From the NCBI RefSeq assembly GCF_002251295.1, contig NZ_NPJA01000035.1:30319-94318 (forward strand): DNA of 64,000 nucleotides. The letters are read 5' to 3'. The translations under genes were made by a program, and so were the position numbers. The DNA is from Prevotella sp. P5-50 (GTDB lineage: Bacteria; Bacteroidota; Bacteroidia; Bacteroidales; Bacteroidaceae). The notes below the pieces were generated by a model that ran no database searches, was not told the DNA's origin, and saw nothing but the letters and a program-made list of their open reading frames with translations. Positions 17,708-27,744 of this stretch are shown one piece after another. Positions within the stretch are counted from its first letter, which is position 1, and each line of letters starts with the position of its first letter.

Positions 17708-18645
17708 TTCTTATCATCTTTTATGTCGGAACTGCTCTTTTTTCCCAATACCACCCATTTGCCTCCAAGCTGTGGCTTGGCACATCCGCATGGACTGCTG
17801 TGCATGGCGTGTTTATAGTTGCATACCCACGCGAGGCGTATGCCTTGTGGCTTGCAGGCCATAGTGTAGTTTCTGGCCATGATAGGCGACTCGGTAGGTC
17901 TGGTTGCAAGTTTTTCCAACGCTTCTGCCAGCGCCTCCATATTTTGCTGTTTCAACATCTCCAACTGTTTATCGGTCATGCGGTTGCGCGATGGAATCAC
18001 GATGTCTTCCTCAGGCATCCCCGAGTCTTTCGCGAGAAGCGTCAACACGCGTTTTCTCAACTCATCGTTCTTTTTGTCGCGCAGACGGTCTTTCTCCGTA
18101 CAGGCAGGCAGGATGCTTTCCAGAAGGTTGTACTCCTTGACGATCTCTTGCAGATGGATATAATCGGGCTCTTTCTGCAATCGCTTCACCATCTCCTTGG
18201 CTTCTGCCGTCAGCGGAGTGCCGCATTTCTTGCAGAAAGCAAAATCGTTCATCGTATGACAGGTCGGACAAACCAGTCCTCCTCTCGGACTTCCACATTC
18301 GGGACAGTAGGCTTCGTTGCCGTGGAGCGCATAGCCGCAGTACGAACAAACGTCTTTGCGCACATACCGATGGCAGGTCTCACAGAAATCTGCTCCTGGG
18401 TCCATTTCTGCCCCGCAATAGGGACACGTAAGTTTTCCTATGGGTTGTCCACATTGTGCACAAAAGATGGATTCTTCTTCATTTTCTGCGCCGCAATACG
18501 GACATACTTTGACTTTGGCACGCAAGGTTAGCATTTCCGCCTGCTGCAAAACCTGATCTTCTTGGAGTTCTTGGCTTGGCAACATTTCCTGCGGACGTAC
18601 TGTGCGCTGGTTTTGGTTTCTAATTGTCTGGTTAGCTTCTATCAT
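17704..18645 (-). CDS. Multi-zinc-ribbon protein heading the kinase cluster
   Basis: 313 residues. From about residue 50 to 160 there are five zinc-ribbon units with ten CxxC pairs (for example CPYCGAEN, CAQCG, CETCH, CSYCG, CPECG, CPTCH, CKKCG). A helical segment and a C-terminal region with a few more Cys and His follow. No enzyme motif. Similar ribbons recur at the N-termini of the AAA and FHA proteins next door, so it may serve as a scaffold or adaptor, by inference. First gene of the operon, with the promoter box at 18671-18678; its stop overlaps the kinase start. Confidence 0.85.
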   Translation of the reverse strand: MIEANQTIRNQNQRTVRPQEMLPSQELQEDQVLQQAEMLTLRAKVKVCPYCGAENEEESIFCAQCGQPIGKLTCPYCGAEMDPGADFCETCHRYVRKDVCSYCGYALHGNEAYCPECGSPRGGLVCPTCHTMNDFAFCKKCGTPLTAEAKEMVKRLQKEPDYIHLQEIVKEYNLLESILPACTEKDRLRDKKNDELRKRVLTLLAKDSGMPEEDIVIPSRNRMTDKQLEMLKQQNMEALAEALEKLATRPTESPIMARNYTMACKPQGIRLAWVCNYKHAMHSSPCGCAKPQLGGKWVVLGKKSSSDIKDDKK

Positions 18646-18670
18646 TACTACAAATGTTGTAATATTGTTG

Positions 18671-18678
18671 CAAAGATA
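18671..18678 (-). promoter_or_regulatory. -7 box of the kinase cluster
   Basis: Minus strand TATCTTTG, 25 bases upstream of the multi-zinc-ribbon start codon. No convincing -33 TTTG. The terminator of the upstream gene lies directly behind it, so this is a separate transcription unit. Confidence 0.6.
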
Positions 18679-18704
18679 CTTATTTTTTTTGAAAATATAC
18701 TAAA

Positions 18705-18739
18705 AAAACCGCTGTAAATTATCATCTACAGCGGTTTTT
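18705..18739 (-). terminator. Terminator after the M13 peptidase gene
   Basis: Stem AACCGCTGTA / TACAGCGGTT with a 10-base loop and T runs on both sides, so it can act in either direction. It closes the ABC-F/M13 transcript on the minus strand. Confidence 0.88.
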
Positions 18740-18777
18740 CTTATAATTTCTTTTTGTAAATGCCTCAAATCGGGTGT

Positions 18778-20817
18778 TTACCAGAGTTCCAACCGTTCTG
18801 ATTTCGGAATAAACATCTTATCGCCTTCTTTGATGCCGAATGCCTCATACCACATGTCAATATGGGGAAGCGCACCATTCACACGCCAACGGCTGAGGGA
18901 GTGTGGGTCGCTCTTGGTGCGGTTGCGGATTTCGGCTTCATTGATATTTCCTGCCCATACTCCTGCGTAGGCGAGGAAGAAGCGTTGCTCAGGTGTCAGT
19001 CCGTCGATCACGGGAAGGGCCTGGGTTTTGGTGGCGTTCTTCAGCGCGTAATAGGCCACCTGCAGACCGCCATGGTCGGCCAGATTCTCACCAAGGGTCA
19101 GACGTCCGTTGGCATTCAGGTCGGGCAATACTTTGATATTGTTGAAGAATTCCACATAGCGGTCGGTACGTTCCGTAAAATTCTTCCCATCCTCAGCCTT
19201 CCACCAGTCATGCATATTACCGTCTTTGTCGTATTGTCGTCCCTGGTCGTCAAATCCATGGGTCATTTCGTGACCGATGACCACGCCGATCGCACCATAG
19301 TTGAAGGCGTCGTCTGCCTCTGGGTCAAAGAACGGGGGCTGAAGGATGCCGGCAGGGAAACAGATTTCGTTGGTGGTTGGATTATAATAGGCGTTAACGG
19401 TCTGCGGATTCATATACCAGTCGTCTTTGTCAACAGGCTTTCCTGCGGTATGGTTGATCTGCCATTTGTTCCAGAAGCGGTTACATTCCTTCATATTGTC
19501 ATAATACGATTTCGACGGATCAATAGTCAGCTCGCTCATATCGGTCCATTTGTCGGGATATCCTATCTTGACATAGAAGGTGTTGAGTTTCAACAAGGCA
19601 TTCACCTTGGTACTGTCGTCCATCCAGGTTTGTGCGGCAATACGCTCGCCCAGGGCGATACGGAGGTTTTCCACCAAGGTGGTCATGCGCTTCTTAGAAG
19701 AGGCGGGGAAATACTTCTCTGTATAGATTTTTCCAAGGGCCTCACCCATCACGCCTTCCACCTGCGAGGTGGCTCTGCGCCAGAGGGGATGGTTTTCCTT
19801 GCGTCCTGCCATCACCTTGCCGTAGAAATCGAAACTGGCTTGTGCGGCTTCGTCGTTCAGCAGGTTGGCGGCGCCGTTGATGATGCGCCATTCCATCCAG
19901 TCGCGGTATGCCGGAGCTGAGAGACCGGCAATCACTTTCTCGGCACCTGCCATGAAGTCGGGCTGGCCTACGACGAGTGTCTGCAGGTATTTGCTGTCTA
20001 TGCCTTTGGCATTCATCAGCTGTTCCAGTTGCAGATGGGGATATTTGCTCTGAAACTCCTGAAGCGTCATCTTGTTGTAGTTGGCTTTCGGGTCACGCAG
20101 CTGTGTATTTGATCGTGATACTTTCGCCAAAGCCATCTCTATCTTCATGACGTTCTGCATCTTCTTCTGTGCCGCCCCCGTCTTGAATCCGAAGAGTCGG
20201 AACATTTTCACGATGTGGAGCTTGTACGCCTCACGGATTTTTGTCGTGGCGGGATCATTCTCCAGATAGTAGTCTTTCTGTCCGAGGGTCAGTCCGCCTT
20301 GGTTGACGCCAAGGATGTTTTGCGTAGCATTCATCTCGTCGGCTCCGATACCGGCGCCATAGAACATAGGTGCTCCTGCGGGCATCATTTCCTTTTGGAT
20401 GGCAAAGAGCTGACTGGTGGTCTTGGCGGCTTCAAGGCGCTTGAGGATGGGCTGTACGGGCGAGAGTCCGTCTTTTTCTCTGCGGTCTGTATCTACAGCC
20501 ATTTTGTAAAGGTCGCTTAACTTACGCTCTACCGTTCCTTCGGCATAGCTGTTCTCTTGCAGCTCCTTCAGGATGCCGTTGATGCGCTTGGTATTGTTTT
20601 CCGCCAGGCGGTCAAAACTTCCATAGCGTGAATAGGCTGCCGGCAGAGGGTTGGCTTTCATCCATCCGCCACAGGCATAAGTGTAGAAATCGTCTCCAGG
20701 ACGGGCACTCTGATCCATGTCGGCCAGAGACAATCCCGATTTCAGTTGTTGCTGGGCCATCGAAGGAATGGCCATCGTTGTAACTGCCATCATTAGAAGT
20801 AATTTTTTCATTTTCAT
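18778..20817 (-). CDS. M13 family zinc metallopeptidase (PepO/neprilysin-like)
   Basis: 679 residues with a Sec signal peptide (MKMKKLLLMMAVTTMAIPSMAQ). The active site HExxH is in VIGHEMTHGFDD, the third ligand Glu in GENLADHGG, and the substrate-binding NAYYNP is present; the chain ends in a typical ERLELW. A full-length M13 oligopeptidase, exported to the periplasm or cell surface, presumably for peptide breakdown. It is 21 bases downstream of the ABC-F gene and probably shares its transcript. Confidence 0.95.
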   Translation of the reverse strand: MKMKKLLLMMAVTTMAIPSMAQQQLKSGLSLADMDQSARPGDDFYTYACGGWMKANPLPAAYSRYGSFDRLAENNTKRINGILKELQENSYAEGTVERKLSDLYKMAVDTDRREKDGLSPVQPILKRLEAAKTTSQLFAIQKEMMPAGAPMFYGAGIGADEMNATQNILGVNQGGLTLGQKDYYLENDPATTKIREAYKLHIVKMFRLFGFKTGAAQKKMQNVMKIEMALAKVSRSNTQLRDPKANYNKMTLQEFQSKYPHLQLEQLMNAKGIDSKYLQTLVVGQPDFMAGAEKVIAGLSAPAYRDWMEWRIINGAANLLNDEAAQASFDFYGKVMAGRKENHPLWRRATSQVEGVMGEALGKIYTEKYFPASSKKRMTTLVENLRIALGERIAAQTWMDDSTKVNALLKLNTFYVKIGYPDKWTDMSELTIDPSKSYYDNMKECNRFWNKWQINHTAGKPVDKDDWYMNPQTVNAYYNPTTNEICFPAGILQPPFFDPEADDAFNYGAIGVVIGHEMTHGFDDQGRQYDKDGNMHDWWKAEDGKNFTERTDRYVEFFNNIKVLPDLNANGRLTLGENLADHGGLQVAYYALKNATKTQALPVIDGLTPEQRFFLAYAGVWAGNINEAEIRNRTKSDPHSLSRWRVNGALPHIDMWYEAFGIKEGDKMFIPKSERLELW

Positions 20818-20838
20818 AATATTATTGATCTTTGTTCG

Positions 20839-22779
<1,941 letters not shown>

Positions 22780-22798
22780 TCTATTTATATTTACCATG

Positions 22799-22806
22799 CA
22801 AAGTTA
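22799..22806 (-). promoter_or_regulatory. -7 box of the ABC-F gene
   Basis: Minus strand TAACTTTG, 20 bases upstream of the chosen ATG at 22779. It decides the start codon of the ABC-F gene. Confidence 0.65.
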
Positions 22807-22861
22807 CAAAATTATTCCCGTATTCCCACCGAAAAGGTCGCACGGATTACAAGGAAATTTT

Positions 22862-23345
22862 TATCCACGGAACACACGGAGTACACGGAGTGTTTAGGTT
22901 ATGGGTTATGGGTTAGTGATTAGTGGTTAGTGTTTAGTGATTAGAGGTTAGAGATTCTAGTTAAAGATTATTCTCAAGATTTTCGTTAAGATTTCGAGCA
23001 TCTCCGATGCGATCCCCATAAAACCGTCCCCAAAAGCGAGGTATTCGAGCGCATTTTGGTCAAGGATTTTTGTTGAAGATTATATTTTTAGTTGCCTGTC
23101 GGCAAGATGTTTTGGAGTAGCGAAGACAGAGTGAGAGACGCGGCTTTCACTATGCTGAGTCACGACAAAACAAACCATAGGTAAATCTTGGAGGAAATCT
23201 TTGGTAAAAATCTAAGGACCTAAACGGTCCAGAAATCTATTTAACAATATTGCTATCTCCCTAAAATATTTCTTGCGTAAGCAACTTCTTTAAAAAGATT
23301 TCCCCCAAAGATTTCTTGCGAAGCAACCCCAAAAAATCCATCTAA
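22862..23345. repeat. Mosaic repeat block 1
   Basis: No gene. Order: 9-base tandem edge (22863-22891, units like ACACGGAGT), degenerate heptamers GGTTATG/GATTAGT (22893-22960), palindrome GCATC-TCC-GATGC type (about 22998), CGAGGTATTCG type (about 23038), then hairpins TTGCC/GGCAA (23092-23105), GGACC/GGTCC (23216-23230), TTGC/GCAA (23273-23284 and 23316-23326). The D-type modules run in inverse orientation compared with blocks 5 and 8. A GGAGTAGCGAAGACAG module at about 23113 recurs in blocks 4 and 7. Confidence 0.85.
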
Positions 23346-23407
23346 CATCCGATGATCATACAAAAAGAAGAGGCGGTATTCACATACAACCTCTTCAGCC
23401 TTATCAT
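23342..23407 (-). other. Possible leader ORF, 21 codons
   Basis: An ATG preceded by AAATAAGGA opens a 21-residue frame on the minus strand downstream of the orphan promoter. The terminator hairpin lies within it, and its last codons fall in repeat-like sequence (ATCATCGGATGTTAG). It could be a leader peptide, the 5' stub of a gene lost to repeat insertion, or chance. Confidence 0.3.
23362..23396 (-). terminator. Terminator downstream of an orphan promoter
   Basis: Minus strand stem GAAGAGG / CCTCTTC with an inner GTAT/ATAC pairing and then TTTTT. It lies about 40-70 bases after the predicted start of the orphan promoter at 23441-23448. Confidence 0.7.
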
Positions 23408-23440
23408 AAAAAAATCCTTATTTATTTTACTGTGGTTGCA

Positions 23441-23514
23441 AATATACGAATAAATACGAAAAATGCACTACACACAGTGCACTTTTTAACATAATTTGCA
23501 CCATGCATAGTGCA
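23441..23514 (-). promoter_or_regulatory. Orphan promoter with twin 18-base operators
   Basis: Minus strand -7 box TATATTTG (23441-23448). Two near-perfect 18-base palindromes, TGCACTnnnnnnAGTGCA (23464-23481) and TGCACCnnnnnnAGTGCA (23497-23514) as read on the plus strand, lie upstream with starts exactly 33 bases apart (about three helical turns). They would be centred near -36 and -69. This is the layout expected for a dimeric regulator, but no gene of normal length follows. Confidence 0.6.
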
Positions 23515-23529
23515 TTTTTCTTAATAATG

Positions 23530-23930
23530 TCAGAAATCTCAGAAACGTTGGTGCTCCGAAAAAATCCACGGACCACACGGAGAACACGGAGTGTTTAGGT
23601 TATAGGTTATAGTTTAGAGGTTAAAGATTATTCTAAAGATTTTCGTTTAGATTTACCATAGGTTATTTTTCTCGCGACTCGGCAAAGAATAAATTTTTAG
23701 ATTTATTCTCTGCTCTCGCTGCTCCAAAAATTCGAGCATCTCCGATGCGATCCCCATAAAAACCCTCCCCAAAAGCGAGGTATTCGAGCGCATTTTCAGT
23801 CGAGATTTTTATTTAAAGATTTCAAGTCTCGCAACTGAGGGAATTGATTGAAGTTAAAGAACGTTTTCGTTAAGCCAAATGAGCAGAATAAAGCTCGCTT
23901 TAATTCTGTCATGGCGAGAAAAGGTGCCAT
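23530..23930. repeat. Mosaic repeat block 2
   Basis: No gene. GTTGGTGCTCCG edge (also next to block 10, inverted), 9-base tandem edge (23568-23591), heptamers (23592-23625), a CGACTCGGCAAAG...TCTGCTCTCGCTGCTCC module (23675-23732), palindromes GCATCTCCGATGC (about 23736) and CGAGGTATTCG (about 23777), then a module with GAGCAGAATAAAGCTCGCTTTAA (split as GAGCAGAATAAAGCTC and GCTTTAAT; 23880-23912) shared with blocks 5 and 9. Confidence 0.8.
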
Positions 23931-24009
23931 AAAATGGAAGTTATCACTTCCTACGGTCGTTCGGGAAGTTAAGAGACAATAGCCTTTTGCCGTAAGACGT
24001 AGGACATTT

Positions 24010-24056
24010 GTCCCTTAACTTCTCTCTAACTTCCCTAACTTCCCTTAACTTCCCCA
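24010..24056. repeat. Degenerate CTTAACTTCC tandem array
   Basis: Four to five imperfect copies of (C)CTTAACTTCC / CTCTAACTTCC just upstream of the amidase gene. It sits in the amidase leader. Distinct from the heptamer arrays but similar in base composition. Confidence 0.6.
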
Positions 24057-24090
24057 CATGCGAAAGTTCAGTTAAAAATTTGAAAGTAAT

Positions 24091-24504
24091 ATGAGAACAA
24101 TAACATTGATTGTTGTGCATTGTACCGCTAATAAAGCGGGGAGCACGCTGAGAGTAAAGGACATCGATCGGTATCACCGGTCATTGGGATGGAAAGGATG
24201 TGGGTATCACTATGTGATTCCGACGGATGGGACCATCGAGAAAGGTAGAGCGGAGGATCTGGTGGGAGCCCACTGTAAGAACCATAACAAACACTCTATC
24301 GGAGTGGCGTATGTCGGAGGACTGGATGTGGATGGGAAGACTCCCAAGGATACCAGGACGCCTGAACAGAAGATTGCACTGTGGAAACTCATCAAGGAAC
24401 TGAAGGAACGGTATCCTAAGGCTCTCGTCGTGGGACACTGTGACCTGGATACACGGAAGCCGTTCTGCCCTGGGTTTAAGGTCCACGGAGGGCACTCTAA
24501 ATGA
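24091..24504 (+). CDS. N-acetylmuramoyl-L-alanine amidase, T7-lysozyme-like, short C-terminus
   Basis: 137 residues, amidase_2 fold. Predicted zinc ligands are H10 (VVHCT), H116 (GHCDLD) and C126 (FCPGF). The middle shows YHYVIPTDGTIEKGR and SIGVAYVGG as in T7 lysozyme-type amidases. No signal peptide, typical for the phage-derived family copies common in Bacteroidetes. The last seven codons and the stop (24484-24504) are part of the adjacent repeat (ACGGAGGGCACTCTAAATGA pattern), so the native C-terminus appears to have been replaced. The Lys usually two residues before the zinc Cys is shifted by one. It stands alone between repeat blocks 2 and 3. Confidence 0.85.
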   Translation: MRTITLIVVHCTANKAGSTLRVKDIDRYHRSLGWKGCGYHYVIPTDGTIEKGRAEDLVGAHCKNHNKHSIGVAYVGGLDVDGKTPKDTRTPEQKIALWKLIKELKERYPKALVVGHCDLDTRKPFCPGFKVHGGHSK

Positions 24505-24955
24505 TCCACGGAGGACACTCTAAATGATCCACGGATCACACGGAGGACACGGATATTTTTGGGTTGCGCGAGCGCAAGAAATCTTGGAGGAAATCTTCTT
24601 TAAGATGTTGCTTCGCAAGAAATATTTTAGGGAAATAGAATCTTAAATAGATTTCTGGACCGTTTAGGTCCTTAGATTTTACATGAAGATTTCCTCTAAG
24701 ATTTCTTGCGTAAGCAACATAAAACAAATCTTTAACTAAAATCTTTGACCAAAATGCGCTCTTCCTCAGGGTGTTGCCCTGGGCTAGGGAAACCATTGGG
24801 CTTTCAGCCCGTTTTTGCTTGTGTATCAAAATCTTTAGAAGAATCTTTAACTAGAATCTATAAACATTAAACTATAACCTTAACGCTAACCACTAAACAC
24901 TAATCACTAACCTATAACCTATAACCTATAAACTATAACCTATAAACTAAACACT
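24482..24955. repeat. Mosaic repeat block 3
   Basis: No gene besides the amidase tail. 24-base units (GGACACTCTAAATGATCCAC) and 9-base edge (24482-24553); hairpins TTGCGC/GCGCAA (24564-24577), TTGC/GCAA (24608-24618), GGACC/GGTCC (24657-24671), TTGC/GCAA (24706-24717); palindromes CAGGGTGTTGCCCTG (24767-24781) and GGGCTTTCAGCCC (24798-24810); heptamers of AACCTAT/AAACTAA type (24868-24955). The right-hand inverted edge is cut short (ACTCCGTG). Confidence 0.85.
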
Positions 24956-24996
24956 CCGTGTTGTTAGGGTTAAGGTTATCGTTAGAGGTTGAAAGA

Positions 24997-26181
24997 TTAC
25001 CGGTTTTTGTGGTGTTCGAACCAACGGTGGGTGTAGAGGTTGTAGATGAGCATGGCGAGGGAGACGAGGATGAGGGAGGTGGTCAGGGAGGTGGTGTAGC
25101 GGGAGGCAGGGAGGGCGTAGGTGATGCCGACGCCGAGGGCGATGCCACTCTCCCATGCCAGCATATAGGTGCTCTGGGAGGTGCCACGCTGACAATGGCG
25201 ACTGAGTTTGATGAAGAACAGGAGGAAACGGGAACCGATGAGGCCGATGGCGATGCCTATCAGGGCGGCAGCGGTGAAGTCGGAGGATGCTGTGGGACGT
25301 ACCATCAACAGGAGGAGGGCTGCCAAGAACAGGATGAGGCCACTGACAACCTCACTCTTGAGTTCTGCATCACGGAAGACGAAACGACAGGCTAACAGGG
25401 CGAAGAGGTAGCCAACCATGATACCGGCATAGAAATCGATGGTGGTGGCTAATGCCAAGACCATACCTACTGCCACGGAGATGAGGAGCAGGTTGACGAA
25501 AAGAATGAAGCCACTGCCTAACCAGAAACGGTCGGTGCTGAACAAAGTGACATGATCGGAAGGGGCACGGAACGGGAATTTCACCATGCGGATCAACAGG
25601 AAAGCGAATAAGGCGCAGCCTACCGCCATCCATAACGCATCAGGAACAGGCATGTGGAAATGGCGGGTGGCAAAAAGACCTGCCAACGGACCGAGGGACA
25701 GGGCGAAACGTCCGAACCACGACATGCTGTGGTTTGCCTCGGTACGGAGGTAGGACTCACAGGTGTCGATGACGAGGGTGCTGGAGAGTATCATCTGTGC
25801 CAAACCGAAGGTGGCACCCTGTACCAATCGCAACAGCATGACGAGGGGGAAGGTGGCAGAGGGCCACCCACCATCAAAGAGATACCATAGGACACCAAGA
25901 CATGCCGCCATGATGACGATAGACCAGAGGCATACCTTGTTGCGCCGATAGTGTTGCACAAGGAACGAGCAGAAGGGACCGAAGAGGAACAAGCCCAAGG
26001 CGAAGACCGCCATAGAGCCCCCTGTTTCTACCGCCGTGAAATGTCCGTTATCCTCCAAGCATTGCGGCAACAGCGGATAGAGGATATAGACCGACATAGA
26101 CAACAGCAGGTTTGCTAAAGCCATCTGCCAGAACTCTCTATGCCAGAGACGGATATGAACGGGTGTGTTCTGTGCATTCAT
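24997..26181 (-). CDS. MFS transporter
   Basis: 394 residues with about 12 hydrophobic segments and a short cytoplasmic loop rich in basic residues between segments 2 and 3 (QHYRRNKVCL), as in the major facilitator superfamily. Inner-membrane transport; the substrate cannot be read from the sequence. It follows panB by 15 bases, so it may belong to that operon. A pantothenate-pathway or drug substrate is possible but not shown. Confidence 0.88.
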   Translation of the reverse strand: MNAQNTPVHIRLWHREFWQMALANLLLSMSVYILYPLLPQCLEDNGHFTAVETGGSMAVFALGLFLFGPFCSFLVQHYRRNKVCLWSIVIMAACLGVLWYLFDGGWPSATFPLVMLLRLVQGATFGLAQMILSSTLVIDTCESYLRTEANHSMSWFGRFALSLGPLAGLFATRHFHMPVPDALWMAVGCALFAFLLIRMVKFPFRAPSDHVTLFSTDRFWLGSGFILFVNLLLISVAVGMVLALATTIDFYAGIMVGYLFALLACRFVFRDAELKSEVVSGLILFLAALLLLMVRPTASSDFTAAALIGIAIGLIGSRFLLFFIKLSRHCQRGTSQSTYMLAWESGIALGVGITYALPASRYTTSLTTSLILVSLAMLIYNLYTHRWFEHHKNR

Positions 26182-26196
26182 CGGGGTATATTGCGA

Positions 26197-27018
26197 TTAG
26201 TAAGACTCGTTATCGTTGGGGAAATCGCCTGTTTTCACATCACCCACATACTGTCCTACAGCATCGGTGATGGTATCATGGAGTTGGGCGTAATGGCGGA
26301 GGAACTTCGGTTTGAAGCCCTTGTTCATGCCCAACATATCGTGTACCACGAGGACCTGTCCGTCGCAGCCATTACCTGCACCGATACCGATGGTAGGAAC
26401 GGTGAGTTCACGAGACACCTGTGTGGCAAGTGCAGCAGGAACCTTCTCCAGGGTGACAGCGCAGCAGCCAGCCTCTTCAAGGGCATGGGCATCAGCCAGG
26501 AGTTTGGCAGCCTCAGCCTCCTCTTTCGCACGCAGTCCATAGCCGCCGAAGACATTCACAGACTGTGGAGTGAGACCGAGGTGTCCCACTACGGGGATGC
26601 CCGCACCGACGATGCGGCGTATCATATCGGCAATCTCTGCCCCACCCTCTATCTTCACGCCATCGCAACCTGTCTCTTTCATGATGCGTACTGCATTGCG
26701 TACACCATCATCGGCAGTCACCTGATAGCTACCGAAGGGCATATCGCAGACCACAAAGGCACGTTTGACAGCTCTTACCACCGAACGAGCATAGACAATC
26801 ATCTCATCGACGGTGATGGGGAGTGTAGTGGCATTGCCAGCCATGACATTAGAAGCGGAATCGCCAACGAGGATGGCATCAACGCCAGCACCATCGACAA
26901 TACCTGCCATCGTAAAATCGTAAGAGGTGAGCATGGCAATCTTCTCACCTTTTTGTTTCATTTCCTTTAATCGACATGATGTGACTTTTCGGGTGTCACT
27001 AACCAAATATCCTGCCAT
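26197..27018 (-). CDS. panB: 3-methyl-2-oxobutanoate hydroxymethyltransferase
   Basis: 273 residues, (beta/alpha)8 PanB. Clear family motifs: [14 protein letters not shown] near the N-terminus, [23 protein letters not shown] and [10 protein letters not shown]. It makes ketopantoate from 2-oxoisovalerate and methylene-THF, the first step to pantothenate and CoA. It lies between a HAD phosphatase (16 bases) and an MFS transporter (15 bases). panC and panD are not in the window. Confidence 0.95.
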   Translation of the reverse strand: MAGYLVSDTRKVTSCRLKEMKQKGEKIAMLTSYDFTMAGIVDGAGVDAILVGDSASNVMAGNATTLPITVDEMIVYARSVVRAVKRAFVVCDMPFGSYQVTADDGVRNAVRIMKETGCDGVKIEGGAEIADMIRRIVGAGIPVVGHLGLTPQSVNVFGGYGLRAKEEAEAAKLLADAHALEEAGCCAVTLEKVPAALATQVSRELTVPTIGIGAGNGCDGQVLVVHDMLGMNKGFKPKFLRHYAQLHDTITDAVGQYVGDVKTGDFPNDNESY

Positions 27019-27034
27019 TATATCTTATTAATTA

Positions 27035-27655
27035 TTAGAGTTTTGGAATATATTCGCTAAAGTCTTTGATAACCTCATCGCTGAGTGGTGCAATCTGTTC
27101 CGGTGCGTTGGTTGTAGCCAGTGCCACGACGGTCATGCCTGCGGCACGTCCGGAGCGCAGTCCATTGAAGCTATCTTCGAAGACCACGCAGTCGGTGGGG
27201 TTAACCCCAAAGCGTGCTGCTGCCTTCAGGTAGCAGTCGGGATGCGGTTTAGAGTATTCGAAGTCCTCGGAAGTAAGGATGGCATCGAAATAGGTTTTGA
27301 ACTCAGGATGTCGGTGATAGACATTCTCCATCTTGGCTTGGTTGGAACTGGTGACGACAGCAGTCTTCACGCCATGGCTACGCAGTAGTTTGATGGTTTG
27401 TTCGAAGCCTTTCACATAGAGATAGTCCATCTCCTCTTCATATTTATTCAGGCGTTCTGTGATGAGGGTTCGTTTGTCTTTCAGGGGTCCATCGAACCAT
27501 GCGTCATAGATTTGGTCGAGTGTCTGGCCTTTTATTTCGTGTTCCAGTCCGGGGTGTTCTGGATGGAACTCTCTGCACTGTTGTCCCCAGAAGATTGTGT
27601 ATTGGGGTTCTGTATCGAAGACGACTCCATCCAAGTCGAATAATGCTGCTTTCAT
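27035..27655 (-). CDS. HAD-family hydrolase, beta-phosphoglucomutase-like
   Basis: 206 residues. Motif I FDLDGVVFDTE (D7, D9), motif II VVTSS, motif III Lys in the YSKPHPDCY segment and motif IV VFEDSFNGL are all present, with the cap inserted after motif I. This is subfamily I (PGM/phosphatase) with an unknown phosphoester substrate in the cytoplasm. First gene of the panB-MFS group, 27 bases from its promoter box. Confidence 0.9.
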   Translation of the reverse strand: MKAALFDLDGVVFDTEPQYTIFWGQQCREFHPEHPGLEHEIKGQTLDQIYDAWFDGPLKDKRTLITERLNKYEEEMDYLYVKGFEQTIKLLRSHGVKTAVVTSSNQAKMENVYHRHPEFKTYFDAILTSEDFEYSKPHPDCYLKAAARFGVNPTDCVVFEDSFNGLRSGRAAGMTVVALATTNAPEQIAPLSDEVIKDFSEYIPKL

Positions 27656-27681
27656 GTTGTTGTTATCTTAAAATCGGCTGC

Positions 27682-27689
27682 AAAGGTAC
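27682..27689 (-). promoter_or_regulatory. -7 box of the HAD-panB-MFS group
   Basis: Minus strand TACCTTTG with a good match to TAnnTTTG, 26 bases before the HAD start codon. Confidence 0.65.
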
Positions 27690-27744
27690 ATATTTTATAA
27701 GCAACAACCAAGAAAATCTCTCACTTTAAATTATTATCTCTCAC

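Noticed and set aside
17635..18531. Plus-strand ORF of 298 codons opposite the zinc-ribbon gene
   Set aside because: The minus strand encodes regularly spaced CxxC ribbons and overlaps the kinase by 4 bases; the plus frame is a shadow.
18862..19920. Plus-strand ORF of 352 codons opposite the M13 peptidase
   Set aside because: Antisense to a complete M13 enzyme with HExxH and signal peptide.
23944..24177. Minus-strand ORF over the amidase leader
   Set aside because: Made of repeat and tandem-array sequence and overlaps the amidase start; no RBS or family features.
24868..24955. Tandem heptamers considered as a CRISPR array
   Set aside because: Units are 7 bases without spacers; no cas genes; so not CRISPR.
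24958..25395. Gly/Glu-rich plus-strand ORF opposite the MFS gene
   Set aside because: Low-complexity product explained by the complement of hydrophobic codons of the transporter.
26140..26970. Plus-strand ORF of 276 codons opposite panB
   Set aside because: panB on the minus strand is unmistakable; no promoter for the plus strand.
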